Notes: a model not told the origin generated them from the letters alone. Positions 33,088 through 46,832 are shown, numbered from the stretch's first letter. The stretch is 64,000 nt of DNA from Ophiobolus disseminans (GCA_010093685.1 MU006237.1:744001-808000); one strand, 5' to 3'. Translations and numbers: made by a program.

Positions 33088-34355
33088 GTGTTGCAATTTT
33101 CCTTGTCCGATCCCACGCGCGATGCCTAGCACCAGCCACCGCTTGCAGCCTATTGTTCTGCAAGCTGTTCTTGATAGAATTGCTGCTCGCGATCGCGTCA
33201 GGGCCATCCACAGAGCTACTGGAGTTAGTCGTCCTACAATTTCGAAGATTAGGATGAGCCTAGAGTACTAGGGCGTACCTTACCCACCGCGCTGTGTTCG
33301 ACTTAGGCGGCCAGCGACGCTGCGGCAAGCGGAGCGCGATAGCTTGAAGGCATTTCTTAAGGGCAACCTAAGCGCTTACATAGAGGAGATAAGAGACTTC
33401 TTGTACGACGAGTACAACTTGCGCGTCACTATTTCGACTGTATACTAGGAGCTTAACTGCATGCAATAGTCTTGCAAAGTAGCTTCAAAGCGCGCAAAAG
33501 AATAGAGCGCAGCTCTCCGCCGCCTTTACCTGTCTTAAACGGCTACACTATATACAGCGGAGCAAATCGTTGCACTAGATAAGAGCGCTTGCAATAAGCG
33601 TACTAGCGACCGAAAGTATAGCTAGTCACCTATCAGACGGCTAGTGGAGTTATCGTATAGCTTCAGGCGTTCTAAGAGGTAGTCTCTATTGCCAGCTTTG
33701 ACAACAGAGGGCTATATAAGCTATACAATATTTTAAGGCTCTATTACTACTTAGATCCTTAAGGGCTTTATAGAGCTTCAAGTGTTGCCTTTGTGCAATT
33801 CTTACCTGGCGAAAGCGTCTGTTATTGTGCTCGATAACGCCTCTATCTATTAATTAGAACGACTATAAATGCTGTGCGCAAGAGCAGGAGTTATTCTTAA
33901 GTATTTGCTACTATACTCACTAGATTATAATCCTATTAAGAAGACCTTCAAGCAGTTAAAAAGCTGGATAAAAAGGAACTACAGACAGGCAGAGCTCTTC
34001 ACAGACTTTAGAGTCTTCCTTAACTATGCAGTATAGCGGGTATACTGCAATACAGACTGCAGAAATATCTTTAGAAGATGCGGCTATCTCCTAGCAGAGC
34101 TGCAATAGATTTTACGTGGTTTTGGGTTAGTAGGGAGCTATAATGCAGGTGTAGTAAGAAAGGCGACTACAACGCAATGCGCAACATGCAATCGCGATTT
34201 TAAAATTTTAAAAAGCAAGGAGTTAATTGTTTATGTATATAAGTACTTTGTCCTGCAGTCTTATAAATACACGACAACGTAGTAGCATTGTAGGTGTAGT
34301 TATCTAAATAGAGCTCTCTTTTAAGCTATCTAAGGGGCCAAAAAAACCTTAACAC
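33088..34355 (+). mobile_element. Tc1/mariner-type element, RIP-damaged
   Basis: The transposase frame starts at 33122 (MPSTSHRLQPIV), with a TAG at a likely Trp after RMSLEY. Later blocks include IVALDKSACNKRT, YISYTIF, IVLDNASIY and YNPIKKTFKQLKSWIKRNY, the order expected of a DDE-type mariner transposase. Termini are placed by TA dinucleotides at 33086-33087 and 34356-34357 and a short inverted GTGTT...TTTT similarity; these ends are weak. Many TAG codons stand where Trp or Gln is expected. Confidence 0.65.
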
Positions 34356-34575
34356 TATAGCCCGCACGGGCCACTATCACGACAAACGCTCAGGCCACTG
34401 AACATTAAGCATCTTCCGATTTATCTGTCGCTATGCTACTTAACTGTAACTCCACGAATTTTACTCGGATTTTCTCGTCTCTTTGCTTCTAACATTCTAT
34501 ACGTCTCTAGTTATGTTCTCCTAGTCCTTAGTAGTCGTTTCTCTACCTCTTTGCAAGTGTATAGAGAGTGAAGAG
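34356..34575. other. Short spacer left of the gypsy element
   Basis: No gene. The last five bases before the gypsy LTR are AAGAG, a candidate half of its target duplication. Confidence 0.4.
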
Positions 34576-34761
34576 TGTATTAGGCTAGCCTGCGGCTAGC
34601 GCCTAGATAAGCCTCGGCACGGAGGCCTCGGAACGCCGACTCTCCGGCAAAGGCCGGATAGCCTATCTCTTACTATATAGACCCCCGGATAGCCCCCGGA
34701 AGCAGCTATCGAATTTATCTAATTTATTCTCGCACCTACTCTTAGAGTTAGCCCCCTTACA
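34576..34761 (+). repeat. 5' LTR of the gypsy element
   Basis: Begins TGTATTAGGCTAGCC and ends CCCCCTTACA; pairs with 61584-61769. Confidence 0.85.
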
Positions 34762-34799
34762 ATTGAATTCGATCAAAACCCTATCTAAGCTAGAAGGCT

Positions 34800-35936
34800 A
34801 TTAGAGACCCTACGATGTTAGTAATAGGTAGGTCGCTAATAGTGGACTAGTTGAAAGAAGATGCTATCTGCATAGCACTCGAAGGAGAGCCGGACAACCT
34901 TATCTTAGCTAGGCTTGTCGCCACAATAATAGGTATAACGGATAGGGAACGCAGGACTAAACACTCCCTAGTAGAGAACGCCCTTAAACAAGACCCCCGC
35001 TGGGTTTCCTAACCCTCGCTAGACAATAGCTAGCTAGGCTCTTCGAACGCACACAGAAAGCAACCTGCACTACCTGTTTATAAAGAAATAGGGCAACCTC
35101 TAGACGCTAACGTTGTATTAGCTGCGGCACTCTTACAGCTCGAGCACTTAGAAGCGGAAAACGAGCGGCTAAGAGCGGAACGCACACCGCTAGTATTAGC
35201 AACGCTACTAACTTCCGCCTAAACAACCTACACCGCTATTCTATACCAACGTAGCGTAAGGATCCTAGATCTAGACCCTTTTAACGGCAACCGCTAGAAC
35301 TACTAAAGCTTTAAACAGAATATAAGGTATAAGCTAGCGCAGGATCGAGACCTAGTGGGATAGGCGCCTAGGTACATGTTTAACCGACTTAGGGGAACAG
35401 CTGCCTAGGTTGCACTATCCTAGATAGAACGAAATCCTATAGGGACGCTAGACTAGCTCTAGAGCTTTTTAGATAAACAATTTGCTAACAAGCTATACTT
35501 AGAAAGAGCATAGAGGTGACTGTAAGTCTTTAAACAAGGCAAAACTTCGCTCTAGACCTTTAACGCTGAGTTTATGCGTCTAGCTTTTAACGCAGAAGAA
35601 GACAACAATTATAATAACCTAAAAACTCGCTACTTAACCGCTATTTGTAGTAACTTAATAGACTGCATGATTTCCGTAGACGTACCGCCTAAATAGACGA
35701 TTAACAACCTTATGCGTTAGGTATCTGTAATTAAGGAAAACTTGTTTCGCTCTAAGCTTAGTAACCCCTATTAGAAGAGTAGAGCTTAGGCTAGTAAGCC
35801 TATAGATTAGGAACCTAGCAAGGGTTATTTAGGTAGGGATCCCTATTAGAGAAACCGGAAGTTCGACAGCAAAGCGAAATAGGCTACTAAGGAAGAAAGA
35901 GAGAGACGCTAGGAGAACAACTTGTATTTAAGATGT
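34800..35936 (+). pseudogene. Gypsy gag, N-terminal part
   Basis: With TAG read as Trp/Gln, the frame shows a Leu/Glu-rich stretch (LEAENERLRAERTPLVLA), then the capsid-like region (DLDPFNGN, FKQGKTSLQTFNAEFMRLAF, YNNLKTRYLTAI). It stops where the mariner element inserted (TA at 35936-35937), just before the zinc knuckle, which resumes at 37290. Confidence 0.65.
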
Positions 35937-35937
35937 A

Positions 35938-37287
35938 CAGTCACGCGTTAAAAGTTTCCGCCGCGCTAGCGACTAGCTTCCATTAACAACACGCACACCT
36001 TAACTTCAACGCGACACAACTATAGCGACGCCGCGCTAATTTAGATAAGAGTTAGATTAAAATGTGCGCAGACGTCGAAATATTAGTCCTGCTATACGCG
36101 ATCACTGCATTAGGATGCTGCAGGGTAGGATAACGGTGCAGGAAGTCGCAGTGGCTATACAGAGGTCGGAACGTGCTATCCGCGACCTACGCCTTAAGTA
36201 CCGCTAAATAGGCAGCGTTTAAGACAAATCTCGCAGCGGCTAGCCACCTATTCTATCTAAGCAGCAGAAAAAAATCATCTATCGAAAAGTTCGCGTTGCT
36301 CTAAAGATAGAGTACTTATAGCTTATTAAAGAGGCTATCTTTGTAAACGCAGAGAGCACCCCTTTAAAGCTACCTAGCCGCAGCACGTTGTACTAGGTAT
36401 TAAAGCAACGTAGCCTTACTAATCACAAGACAAAGAAGCGACTAAAGTTTACCTATGCGCATGCCTCGCTGCGCTTAAAGTTTGCTAGGGAGTACTAATA
36501 TTTTGCATAGGTGCGGCGCACGCTTAAGTTCTTAGACGAGTGCTCTGTTTAGAAGGGATCTAGTGCTAACTAGAAGTAGTGCTTTCGCTATCCTTAGGAG
36601 AAATAGAAGCCTAAGATGCTAGATCCTACTAGTATAAGTCGTAAGCTAGCATAGATAGTGTAGGCGTGTGTGTGGCTTAACGAAGGCGGCCGCGCGCGGA
36701 GGAGCAAGCTAGTTATAATAGAGCGCGATCCTAATGCTTAAAAGCGTAGCTACCCTACCTAAAGTTACATTAAGGCGTTGACAAAAGGTCTCCTCCTACA
36801 TTAGCGTCGTTTCTAGCTGTTTATGCAGGATAACGCGGGCATACACCGCTTAAGAGCAGTAGCTGCTTTCTATCGTAAGCACTACATTAACTGCATTAAA
36901 TAGCTAGCACACTCACTAGATCTCAACCTAATTAAACACCTTTAGTAGGTGCTTAAGCAACGCATGTACAAGCTTTACCTATAATACAACAACTATAGCT
37001 AGGTACAAGAGGAATAGGATAGGTTTTGTAAGGCATTAAAAGAGTGCTAGCGCAGTATACTAACAAAGCTAATCAAGCGACTTATTATGTTAATGCCACG
37101 ACGCCTCGCTGCTATACGCAAAGCGCGAGGGTAGCAAACAAAATATTAGATTAATGCGACACTAAAACACCAAAAATTATTAAAATTGGATATAGTTAGC
37201 AGTATTTACAGCCTCGTGAAGTCAAGGGTAAGGATGTTGATTTTGCGCTAGTGTAGCTTAGCGGCGGAAACTTTTAACCTAGTACTG
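35938..37287 (+). mobile_element. Complete 1350 bp Tc1/mariner element inside gypsy gag
   Basis: Flanked by TA on both sides (35936-35937 and 37288-37289). Inverted ends start CAGT and share GTTAAAAGTTTCCGCCGC (35947-35964) with its inverted copy at 37261-37278. The transposase frame from about 36115 begins MLQGRITVQEVAVAIQRSE (HTH). Later come LKFLDECSV, FMQDNAGIHRLRAV and HSLDLNLIKHL, which align with D, D and E/D positions of DDE transposases. Numerous TAG codons make it inactive. It carries its own gene, so it was autonomous once. Confidence 0.88.
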
Positions 37288-37289
37288 TA

Positions 37290-37516
37290 GTAGGTTAGGC
37301 CACTATGTACGCAGCTGTAAGCTATCGCTACCTAATAAACTAGCAAAGGCAGCAGTAGTCTCTCTAGATAAGGAAGACAAAAGTCGCATTTAAGAGTTCT
37401 CTAATTTAGAAAACTAGATACTCCTGCCTAAAGGCGCGGACAGGAGTATAAAGAACTAGAGTAGAAGAAAGAATTCCTTAAGTTCTAATAGATATAGCTA
37501 GATAGTAGACCTATTA
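37290..37516 (+). pseudogene. Gypsy gag, zinc-knuckle part
   Basis: Resumes after the mariner element with GHYVRSCK, the H-x(4)-C end of a CCHC knuckle whose first Cys lies left of the mariner insertion. Ends at the Copia insertion. Confidence 0.6.
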
Positions 37517-37521
37517 CTGTA

Positions 37522-37683
37522 TATTAGCCTAGCACCTTAGTTTACATAGTACACTGTAGACTGCATCTCTACGTAACTCTTAGTTACTAGCTTACTTATT
37601 ATGTTGTGTATATAATCGCTCTATGTAGCTCTCTTAATACAATAACCTTCTTCTTACTTTTGCTCTATCTTCTATATCCAACA
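37522..37683 (+). repeat. 5' LTR of the copia element
   Basis: Starts at TATTAGCCTAGCACC; the exact first bases (TGTATATTAG against TGTATTAG in the 3' copy) differ by two, so the border is uncertain by four bases. Ends CCAACA. Confidence 0.8.
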
Positions 37684-40600
37684 GTTATAAGCCCGGTATC
37701 CCTGCACTACGCTGCAATACTTAAATAAGATTGTTCACTCTTTCCTATTGCAACACACGTTATACACGTTGTCTCTGTAATTATCTAGAACGCTATTTTG
37801 CGAGCTAGTTATTGCCGCATTACATTATCTTCCTTAAGATCATTTCTTACACCTATTAAGGCTACGCCTTTAATTATTTCTCTGCCGACTAGCAAGGCAG
37901 CTCTTTTCTAGCTATTATAGCATCCTTAAGCATGTTTAATAATTATGTTATCACGCGCGCTTTAATTATTCTTAAGAAACAGAGCGACTAGAAGCTCTAG
38001 TACTTAATAAAGAAGCAGTATGCCACCGTTAAGGGCGTGTAGGAATATTGCGACCCTTCTACTACAACAGCACCTCTAACAATTAACGATAAGCCTTTAG
38101 ATAAAGCCTTAGAAGGCAAGTGGAGGAAGTAGGAGATCAAGACAAATGCCTAAAGGGCTACACTTAAGGTTATTAGCGAGGTCAACCTTAAGATTATAAG
38201 GATAGTAGCTCGCTTAAAGCTACACCTTATCACTAAACTAGACCTAGACGTGCGTCTACGTCTTAAGACTCTCTAGGACCACTTCAAGATCACTAGTCAA
38301 CAGCAAGTTCTAGAGCTCTCTATGCTGTACACGAATGTGCAGCTAAAACCTAAGAACTAGAGTACTAACACCTAGTTAAATGAATATTCGCGCATTACAT
38401 CACTCTGCACGGCAGAGGACATAGCAGAAATAAAGGGTACCCGCCTATAGTGGACCTTTATTAAAGCTGTCTAAGCGCATAGAGATGCTAACTAGTCTAG
38501 CTAACATTTTGCAGTTATAATTAGCTGTGAGGAGGACGTTAAGGATCCTCTAACACTAGAAGGATTGATCAACCGCTATCGCCGGTAGATCTCCACAAAA
38601 CAGCTCTACACTAAGACACTTAGTAGTTTTGCAACCTAGGATGTCACACTACCTACACCGCCTTCTCTTGCTGTTGCTAAATTAAGGCTAAATAAAGCAA
38701 AATGTCTATGTGGCTTTTTCTATAGCATCTTGAAGTGCTACACCTTAAATCCAAAGGGACGTCTAGAGGGCATTAAGCTAAGTTAGATAGGCACACGCAA
38801 TTGCCTTTATGCATTTAAGAATTCTAAGGTCTTAAAGAAAACAAGGAAGCTGTACAAGGATAATAACATTGCATGGATATTTAATGTGTCTAAGGCTTCC
38901 GCAGCAGCCGAGAAACAGGCCGAAGGATTAAACTAACCCCGCTCTCCAAATCAGGAGCGCTAGCCTAACGCAGACCGGATTAATAATGCAGATATAGGTA
39001 GAGACTACTACGCAAACAGTGCGTTTTACACCGCTTAGGTTGCTGCTCTAGCTAGCAGTACACTTATAGATCGATGGATAGTTGATCCTAGATCTAATGT
39101 CTACATCTGCAACTCTACCTACTTTAATTAGGTTAAGACTGCAGACGCTAAACCCGCTAACGTTGTCTTTGCAGGCACTGCCTCGCACTAAGTACATGCC
39201 TAGAGAAAGGTAATAGTTAACGTTAAGCGCGGAAGTATAAGAAAGAACATACTGCTCACACATGTGGCATATGTGCTAGGATTTCTTATAAAAATCTTTG
39301 CTCTTAGGCGCTGCTAGCACTTAGGCATCTATTTTAACTTAGGCCGCAACATCCTGTACAAGGACAAGGTCTCTAGCGTTGTTGCTAACCTTGCCTACAG
39401 CTATAGGCACTAGTTGCTAGACGCTAAGAAGGCTAAAGCCGATCGCCTACCTTAACACAAGCTTCTCAGTATAGCCACAAAGTCTAGCTAGAAGAAGTTA
39501 CCTTAAATAGTTACTGCTATGCGAGCATATTAGCTGCTTAGACACCTAAGCTATTAGGCTATTAAGCACCTTTAAGACTTAACTACTAGTCTTAACGTAG
39601 GCACACATAGCAATAGACAACAGTGGAATAATAATTGCATCCCTTGCATCTAGGGCAAGATAAAGGAAGATATTAGCCGCCGTCCTAGAGCTAACAAGGC
39701 TTGCCGCCTATTCTACTGTATTATTGTTAATATTATCTAACTCTAGAAGCATAGTAAAGCATGCTACAATAGTAATGTATAGGCACTGCATGCAGTATGT
39801 AAGTACACAAAGCTCTATAAGATATGTACTCTTAAGAACTAACAGAAGGCTACTGTTATTCCTGCAATTACACGCCTAGTTAACAAGATCGAGCGTGTAT
39901 ATAGCTACTAAGTAGCTATAGTCTTTATGGATAGAGACGTTAGATATAGACGAGCTGATGCTAACTTAGGCTCTTCTGCTAAGGAAGTCCTGACATCAGC
40001 TAGCATTAAGGTCGAAGTTAGATCGCTAGACACTTCTGTACAGCTAGGGGGTGCAGAACGAGCTAGAGCTCTTATTGTTATAGTTGCTAGAGTCCTTCGA
40101 ATCTATGCTAGTCTACCTAAGACCTTAGCTAATAAGCTAGTCTGCACCGCAGCTAGGCTACTCAACATTACGCCTACAAGATCTATTAACTAGTATACAC
40201 TACATAAGATAGTTACTAGCGTACGTCTAGACCTCTCCTAACTCCACGCTATTAGAAGCCGTAGATTTGTGCTAAACAAGCACCTTCTAAGAGGAGATAA
40301 GCTTAAAGACTGCACCTTTAAGGGCTTCCTTCTAGGATATAATGCCTTAAACATCTATCGAGTATAGCTGCTAGCCACTAATCGTGTTATCCGCGTACGT
40401 AATATACGTTTTATTAATGAGCTTTATAAGAACAAGCCGTCTACTCTACTAGCAGTACCTTACATTATTAAGACTGCACATATTCCTAAGGAGAAACACG
40501 ATAGTAATACTATTGTAGTTGCGCAGCTAATGCAATAGCGATAAACTACTCCTCCTCCGCTGCAAAAGCAGGTCCAACAACTGCCTACGCTAATAACTAC

Positions 40601-42747
40601 TGCTCGCAGCACACCTACTCTGTTTAAGACACATACTCGAAGCCCCTCTCCCGACCTAGTAGAACAACAGCTATTGCAGGAGTCCTCTACTTTAAGAACC
40701 TCTTAGCATACAACACCTAGAGGGTAGAACTTTAATAATGCCACTAATAAGAACAACACAGTTAGAGTAGCTATACTAATAAGTGAGCTAAGCACGCATT
40801 AGCAATACATCCCAGATCGACGTTAGAACAACGCTCCGCAACGACGAGATCTAGATCTCTCCTAGGACAACATCATTACTAGCAGACGCCGCCGCTATGC
40901 CCACTTTATTGAGGCTAGTCCTTTAACAAAGTACTATGCATTTGCTGCTACAATTGCACAAGCACATGAGGCTACTACTCTTGCCTTACAATCTAGGATA
41001 AAGCATAATTCTACACGCATCTATCGCGATAACCTACCTTCTCTACTACGTTACTAGAAGGAGCTCAAGAATCACCTATATAGGAAGCATTTTAAAGCTG
41101 CTGCTTACACTAAGTTCAATAACTGCTAGAACAAGAGCACCTTTGCTAAGCTAGATATTACAGCCTTATACATTAATAATGCTGTACCTTTAATATAGGT
41201 ATTTACCTACAAGTTTAATAAGGATAGTTATCTACTTAAGCACAAGGCCCGCCTTATTGTCCGTAGAGATCTACAAGAGCAGTATAGCGACACATACGCA
41301 GCTACTCTTGCTGCACGCCTCTTCTAAGCTCTTATAGCGCTTGCATGTGCGTTTAACCTAAAGGCTATGCAATACGATGTGCTAAATGCCTTCCTTAATA
41401 CTCCTCTAGATCGCACTCTCTATGTAAGAACACCAGATAGCTAGCTCCTTCGACTTCTACGCGCTCTCTACGGCCTAAAAGAAGCTCTACGCCTATAGGC
41501 TATGCACTTCCAGGAGTCACTGCGTAGGCTTAGCCTACATCCTGTCTATAGATTTCTATGCCTTTAGATAAATAACAGAGTTATCCTCTTTTTCTACGTG
41601 GATGATATTATTATCCTCTATCACCTAGACTATTAGGAGGATTTTAATAAGCTTGAACAACAGCTTATCAAGCTCTACAATCTCCGCTAGATTGGACATA
41701 TTAAGTAGTTCCTTAGTATCTAAGTTAAGCGCAATCTTGCTAGCCGCTAGCTCTATCTTATCTAGGACGTATTTATCAACAAGGTCTGCACTTAGTTTAA
41801 TCTTATTCGCGCTAATAGAAAATACCTATCTGCACCTCTCTTATCCACCTTAAGGATGCTACTCTTTAAAGGTATTTTAGAGCCTTTAAACACCAAGAAT
41901 TACTAGCGCCTAGTAGGCAACCTAGCCTACATTAAGGTTATAACACGACCTAACGTTGCACACGCTCACTTAATCCTTGCAAGGTTTCTTATAAATCCTA
42001 GACTAATCTACCTCTCTAAAATCAAGCACGTGTGGCAATACCTGTACGGTACTAGATACCTTGCTATTAGTGCTCGAGGGGGTAAGCCTACTTAGACCTA
42101 TGCCACCAAGATTGACTTAACAACTCCAACTCCTACCTTCTTTAGAGCTGCTAACGCATTATTTAGAGATAATGTTAAGACTCGTCGATTATCTACTAGA
42201 TACATCTTTATACTCTATAGTATACCTATTAACTAGAAAGCTACTGTGCTGCGATCCGTCACGCGATCCACCACTAAGGCAGAGCTATATGCACTCTCTG
42301 CTGCTAGTGTTGAGTCTTAATACTAGAACCGCTTTTTCCACAATATTAGCTTTATACTTTACACTAAGAAGGCTCTCTAGTGTAACAATGCTTAGACTAT
42401 ACGCCTTGTTAAAGGCAACGCTAATCGCATCTAAACAAAGCTTCGCTATGTTAATATCTATTAAATGTGGCTTCGCTAGGAAGTAGATGCTAGAAGAATC
42501 ACTATTAAGTGGAAGCCTACTACTAACATGCCTGCTAATGGCTTCACAAAGCTGCTTCCTCGACAGAAGCATAAGAACTTTATACGCTAGCTTAGCTTAA
42601 AGGACATCTATTATCTTATTGTTAAGAACTCTTCTTATCCTGTACCCCTTAGTCAATTAGACTAGCTGCACTTTGCTAGATACATTTTACTCTCTTTACA
42701 TTGTTGCTATTTGTAAGGTTTCTATCTAATATAGATACCTTAGGGGG

Positions 42748-42911
42748 TGTATTAGCCTAGCACCTTAGTTCACATAATACACTATAGACTGCATCTCTAC
42801 GTGACTCTTAGTCACTAGCTTACTTATTATGTTGTGTATATAATCGCTCTATGTAGCTCTCTTAATACAACAACCTTCTTCTTACTTTTGCCCTGTCTCC
42901 TACATCCGACA
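42748..42911 (+). repeat. 3' LTR of the copia element
   Basis: Begins TGTATTAGCCTAGCACC and ends CATCCGACA; pairs with the LTR at 37522. Confidence 0.85.
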
Positions 42912-42916
42912 CTGTA

Positions 42917-43177
42917 CATTCCCTTGTTAATGAAATTGCTATTGCTTTAACACTAATTAACACAGGATACTTAATGTACAGTATCGTATCCGCTAAGTTC
43001 GTAAGGAAACACACTCTAAAGCGCACCCTAATTATACCTAGGCGGATGCTAGGTATTAGAGAGACTACGACCTAGATAAGAACAGTAGTTAAAATACGCC
43101 TTAATGTAGAGGGACACGAGGAAAGTATATAGGTATACGAGTTAGATAGAGACGACTTGTACAACCTAATACTTAGA
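42917..43177 (+). pseudogene. Gypsy protease-like segment
   Basis: Resumes the gypsy frame after the copia element: SLVNEIAIALTLINTGYLM, then SAKFVRKHTL and LDRDDLYNLILRG. The pattern (domain start, then Y-x-L-I-L-G-like end) fits the retropepsin of chromoviruses; the catalytic D-S/T-G appears changed to N-T-G. Cut at 43177 by the Mutator-like element. Confidence 0.6.
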
Positions 43178-46100
43178 GGTGAATGTTATTCGGTGCTAAC
43201 ATTCTGGCTATTCGGTGCCAACATCGGTCTCTTAAGGTTTGGAGCTAGTCTGCGGGCCGCGCCTTGCCCCGCGCCTTTAAGGCCAATAGGAGCCTTAGGA
43301 GGATAGACCCTATCGATCCCTTAAACCTTATTTAAACGTTGTTGTACCTCTGCAATATCTGCAGCTTGTTCAGCGTTAAAAGCCGTTCTAAAGGCCAAAA
43401 TATCATTCCTGCAGCGTTCTCTAAAGCTTTGTCGGCGTACTGCAAAAAGTTACCGACGTTAGCGCCTAAGGTCACCCCACTAAATCAGCCACACCCTCTA
43501 TACACCCTATAACAAATTGCGCTATGCAGTCGCAATTAATCTAAACCTTAGGATTAGGTAATTAGGCTATAAGAAATCGATCTCTAGTGCTTACAGCCTT
43601 ATACAACTATTGTAGCAATTGTTGTTATAGTGTTAGCAGATTGCGGAGTTCCTTAGGGGTGCTAGCCGCTAAGCGCGCATCCGCCGCATTACTAGCTATA
43701 TATGCGCCTTATCCTTCACGCGTTACAAAACACCTTAACTTTGCCTAAACCTACCTAAAATTGCTTAGAATAGAGGAATCTCTTAAGGAAGACGCTATAT
43801 TCGTATGTGACGGCAACTGCACGAAACATAAGCACTACTTTAACCCTAGCAACCTAACAGAATAATTTAGTCCTTGCATAACGTACCCTACGGGCTACGT
43901 GTGTAAGGACTATTACGAGGTAGTAGAGAACACTAATATTAATCTGCGTGATAGCAAAGCTAGGTTCGCGGTGTTAATCTATTAGGTTAATAAGCTGCGT
44001 GTATTACAGCGAAATCTAGACTTTACTCCTTACAAAATTACCCTCCGCTACGCCTATAGGAGATCTTACAAGAATACGTTAAAGGGCAAGGACTATAGTA
44101 GAAGAGAAGAAGGCACCTGCATAAAGCTATGCCTATTTAGGGCGGTGCTTTAGCACAGAGGAGATAAAGAATAGGAGTTTAAACTTAAGGTCTTCTATCA
44201 CAATCACAAGCTATCTAGTAGCCTTAGCCTTCTATAGTTTAGAACTACTAATCGCGATAATATCTACACTCGTATTGTTAAGAACGGTGTACGTTACAGC
44301 ACTAGCTAAAGCGTTGTTTACGCTAAGCTAATTAATCATAGATATTATATTACTCTTCGCAACGTTGTTAACGACATGCAGAAGTGTCGCGTTAATAAGA
44401 TTAGGGGAAGATCAAAGATCTAAGCACTGTAGGATAAGCTACAAAAGGACTCTAGGAGCACCGAACTAGATACCTTATTCCCTTATGCAGATAATAGCGA
44501 GCCTATTAAGTACTTTGCAGCCTAGCGCGCAGATAAGCAAGAACGCCTTCACGCTCTCTTCTAGTCCTACCTATACTCTATTGCTACCCTTAGGGAGCAT
44601 CCTAACGTTGTTATGCTTAACTGTACGTACAAAACAAATAAGTTTAATATGCTCTTTCTGCATATTGTGAGTATCACAAGCATAAATAAGACCTACGATA
44701 TTGCCTTCTGCCTCCTCGCAAATAAAGAAGAGGACTCCTATAACTTTTCAATAGATTGCCTTAAGAAGCTATATAAGCATGTAAAAGTAAGCCCCTAGGT
44801 CTTTATTACGGATCACGAAGTAGCTCTTAAAAACTAGCTTAATGCCTACTTTCTAAAGGTACCTTAGCGCGCTTGTTTGTAGCACCTAATAAACAACTTA
44901 GAGGTGAAAGTACTTAAAGTATAGGGCGAGAACAAGGCACCTGCTAGTTACGAGGATAAGTACAAGGACCTTAAGGATAAGTTCCTTCTCCGCTTTCTTA
45001 GTATTATTAATGCTACTAATTAGAGCGTGTTTAAGATGCTGTACAAGAAGCTAAAGGACGACTATACAGCAATACTAGGCATTCTCTTATATATTAAAGA
45101 GACTATAATGCCTAATTAACACGAATAGGCGGAGTATATCTGCAAGTTTATGCTCTGTTTTGGCTAACGCACTACCTCGCGCCTTAAAGCTTCCTATAGC
45201 AGATTAAAGCGCGCTCTTTTAAATAGATTAGGAGAGCTATATAACATAGTAAAGGATATCTATTAGCTTATCCGCCGTTAGCGCAACAAGCACAAGGCTA
45301 AGCTTAATTTAGCGGAGAACCGAATTAGTACTATGCCCAATTAGCTGCTATTCTCGAAATGCTACTCTCTAGTTACTCCTGTTAGCCTCGAGCATCTCCG
45401 CAATTAGGTCGCCTTAGCTAAGGATCCAGCATTTGTACTAGGTACTTGCTCTAGTGCTTTTAGACTTGCTTTCGATCTCCCCTGCAAGCACTGTATACAC
45501 TAGTGGCTATCAAAAGATCCTAAGTTTGTGCTGGATCTATAGAAACACGTAGGTAATTACTAGCATTTCTACCTAACTCGTTAACTAGATAATTAACCTA
45601 ATTACAACTTTGCAACCAAAAACCTAGTTAAAGCTAAGGCTAAAGGCTATCTAAAAGGCGCAAAGGGCAAAGGCAAAGCAGAAGCAGATCTAGATAATAA
45701 CTTTACTCCTACTCCGCGAGAAGCTACTCGTTTAGAGCATGCCTAGAGCTCCTAGAAATCCTAGAAGTCTAATAAGCGCAAGGCTACAGATAACACTACA
45801 CCTTTATAGTTTAGTTTATATGTAAAGGAGCAGAATAAGCGTACAAAAGCGCTTAAAAAAGAGCTATTCTAGCTCCGCAAGGGCGTCTAATTAATGCTAG
45901 TTAATCTAGTAGAGATTAGTGAGTTAGAGGATAAGAAGCAGTAGGAGGATAATAAGCCATTCCGCCTACCTAGCCACAAGCTAGAGGGCATTGAAATCCG
46001 TAGCCTATCGCCTCCCCTAAAGAAGAAAGCGCGCTCTCAAAATAGGCCGCCTCCTCTGCTGCGCTTACCTAAAAAGCGCAGTCGACCTAAGGCAGCAGAT

Positions 46101-46832
46101 GTGGCACAGAAGAAGGTAAAGAAACTAGCCTAGAGACCGTGATTAGTCTCTTATTACAAGCCGCAATTTGTTGCCCTGTTAGGAGCTAGTTGTTATAGGT
46201 GTATTGAAAGATGTTGCGTACTTAGAAATAGTCTTCTTAGGTGCTGCGTTGCTGGGTAGGAAAAGGAATGTAAAGTGAAGGGATGTTGTTAGGTGCAAAA
46301 ATTAATGTTCTGCTATTATTTCATGTCGCAAATTGTTCTTAAGTTAGAGGATAACTATTGTAGGTGTATTTAAGCTTACTGCAAGCGGAGGAATAGTATT
46401 AATTAATGCTGCGTTATTAGAGTAGGTAGGGGGAGGGTATGTGATGCAGCGTAGCGGGTGTTAGATGCACTACCCGCAATCCTTTACACCTTTATATCTC
46501 TATAACCACTTAATAGAAAAAGCTTATATTAAAAACGCAGCCTCACTAAACCTATGCAACAACAAATCCTAGGTTTAGAATTAATTAGTCGTGATGCCGT
46601 AGCGTGGTGTTAATGCCTAGGGCTAGTAGGCGGTTAATCGTGAGGGCTACGGGCGGCAGCAAAATGCAGCAAAATTAGAATGAATTCATAGCCTTTGGAT
46701 GGAAATCCATGTTGAAAACATAGAATAGGAGGTATATAGCGGGTTTGTATAGAGGGGCTTAGCGCCAAAATGCTCCGACATGCCGATGTTGGCACCGAAT
46801 ATCCAAATTGTTGGCACCGAATAACATTCACC
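43178..46832 (+). mobile_element. Mutator-like element (MULE), 3655 bp
   Basis: An 8 bp duplication TACTTAGA flanks it (43170-43177 and 46833-46840). Inverted ends of about 49 bp begin GGTGAATGTTATTCGGTG and contain a second copy of ATTCGGTGCCAACA. The plus-strand transposase frame (about 43640-46141) shows a FAR1/MULE-type N-terminus ending FYHNHKL. The catalytic block follows: VMLNCTYKTNKFNMLFLHIV, FCLLANKEEDSYNF, VFITDHEVALKN. Then comes a SWIM-like C-x-C-x-H region (CKHCIHQW) and a basic tail (KKKARSQ, KKRSRPKAA). TAG codons interrupt it throughout. Confidence 0.87.

Larger units (their letters stand above)
37522..42911 (+). mobile_element. Ty1/copia element, inserted in gypsy between gag and protease
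   Basis: LTRs of about 162-164 bp bound it (37522-37683 and 42748-42911; both end in CA). CTGTA precedes the left LTR (37517-37521) and follows the right one (42912-42916), a probable 5 bp target duplication. The polypurine AGGGGG precedes the right LTR. Plus-strand order: gag (from about 37930), gag-pre/protease region, integrase at about 39570-40190 (GAERARALIVIVARVLRIYA), RT at about 41140-41780 (FFYVDDIIIL) and RNase H to about 42600. Stops are frequent, with TAG at likely Trp/Gln sites. Confidence 0.85.

Noticed and set aside
39927..40193. Separate small gene
   Set aside because: It is part of the copia integrase (GAERARALIVIVARV block) that happens to lack stops.
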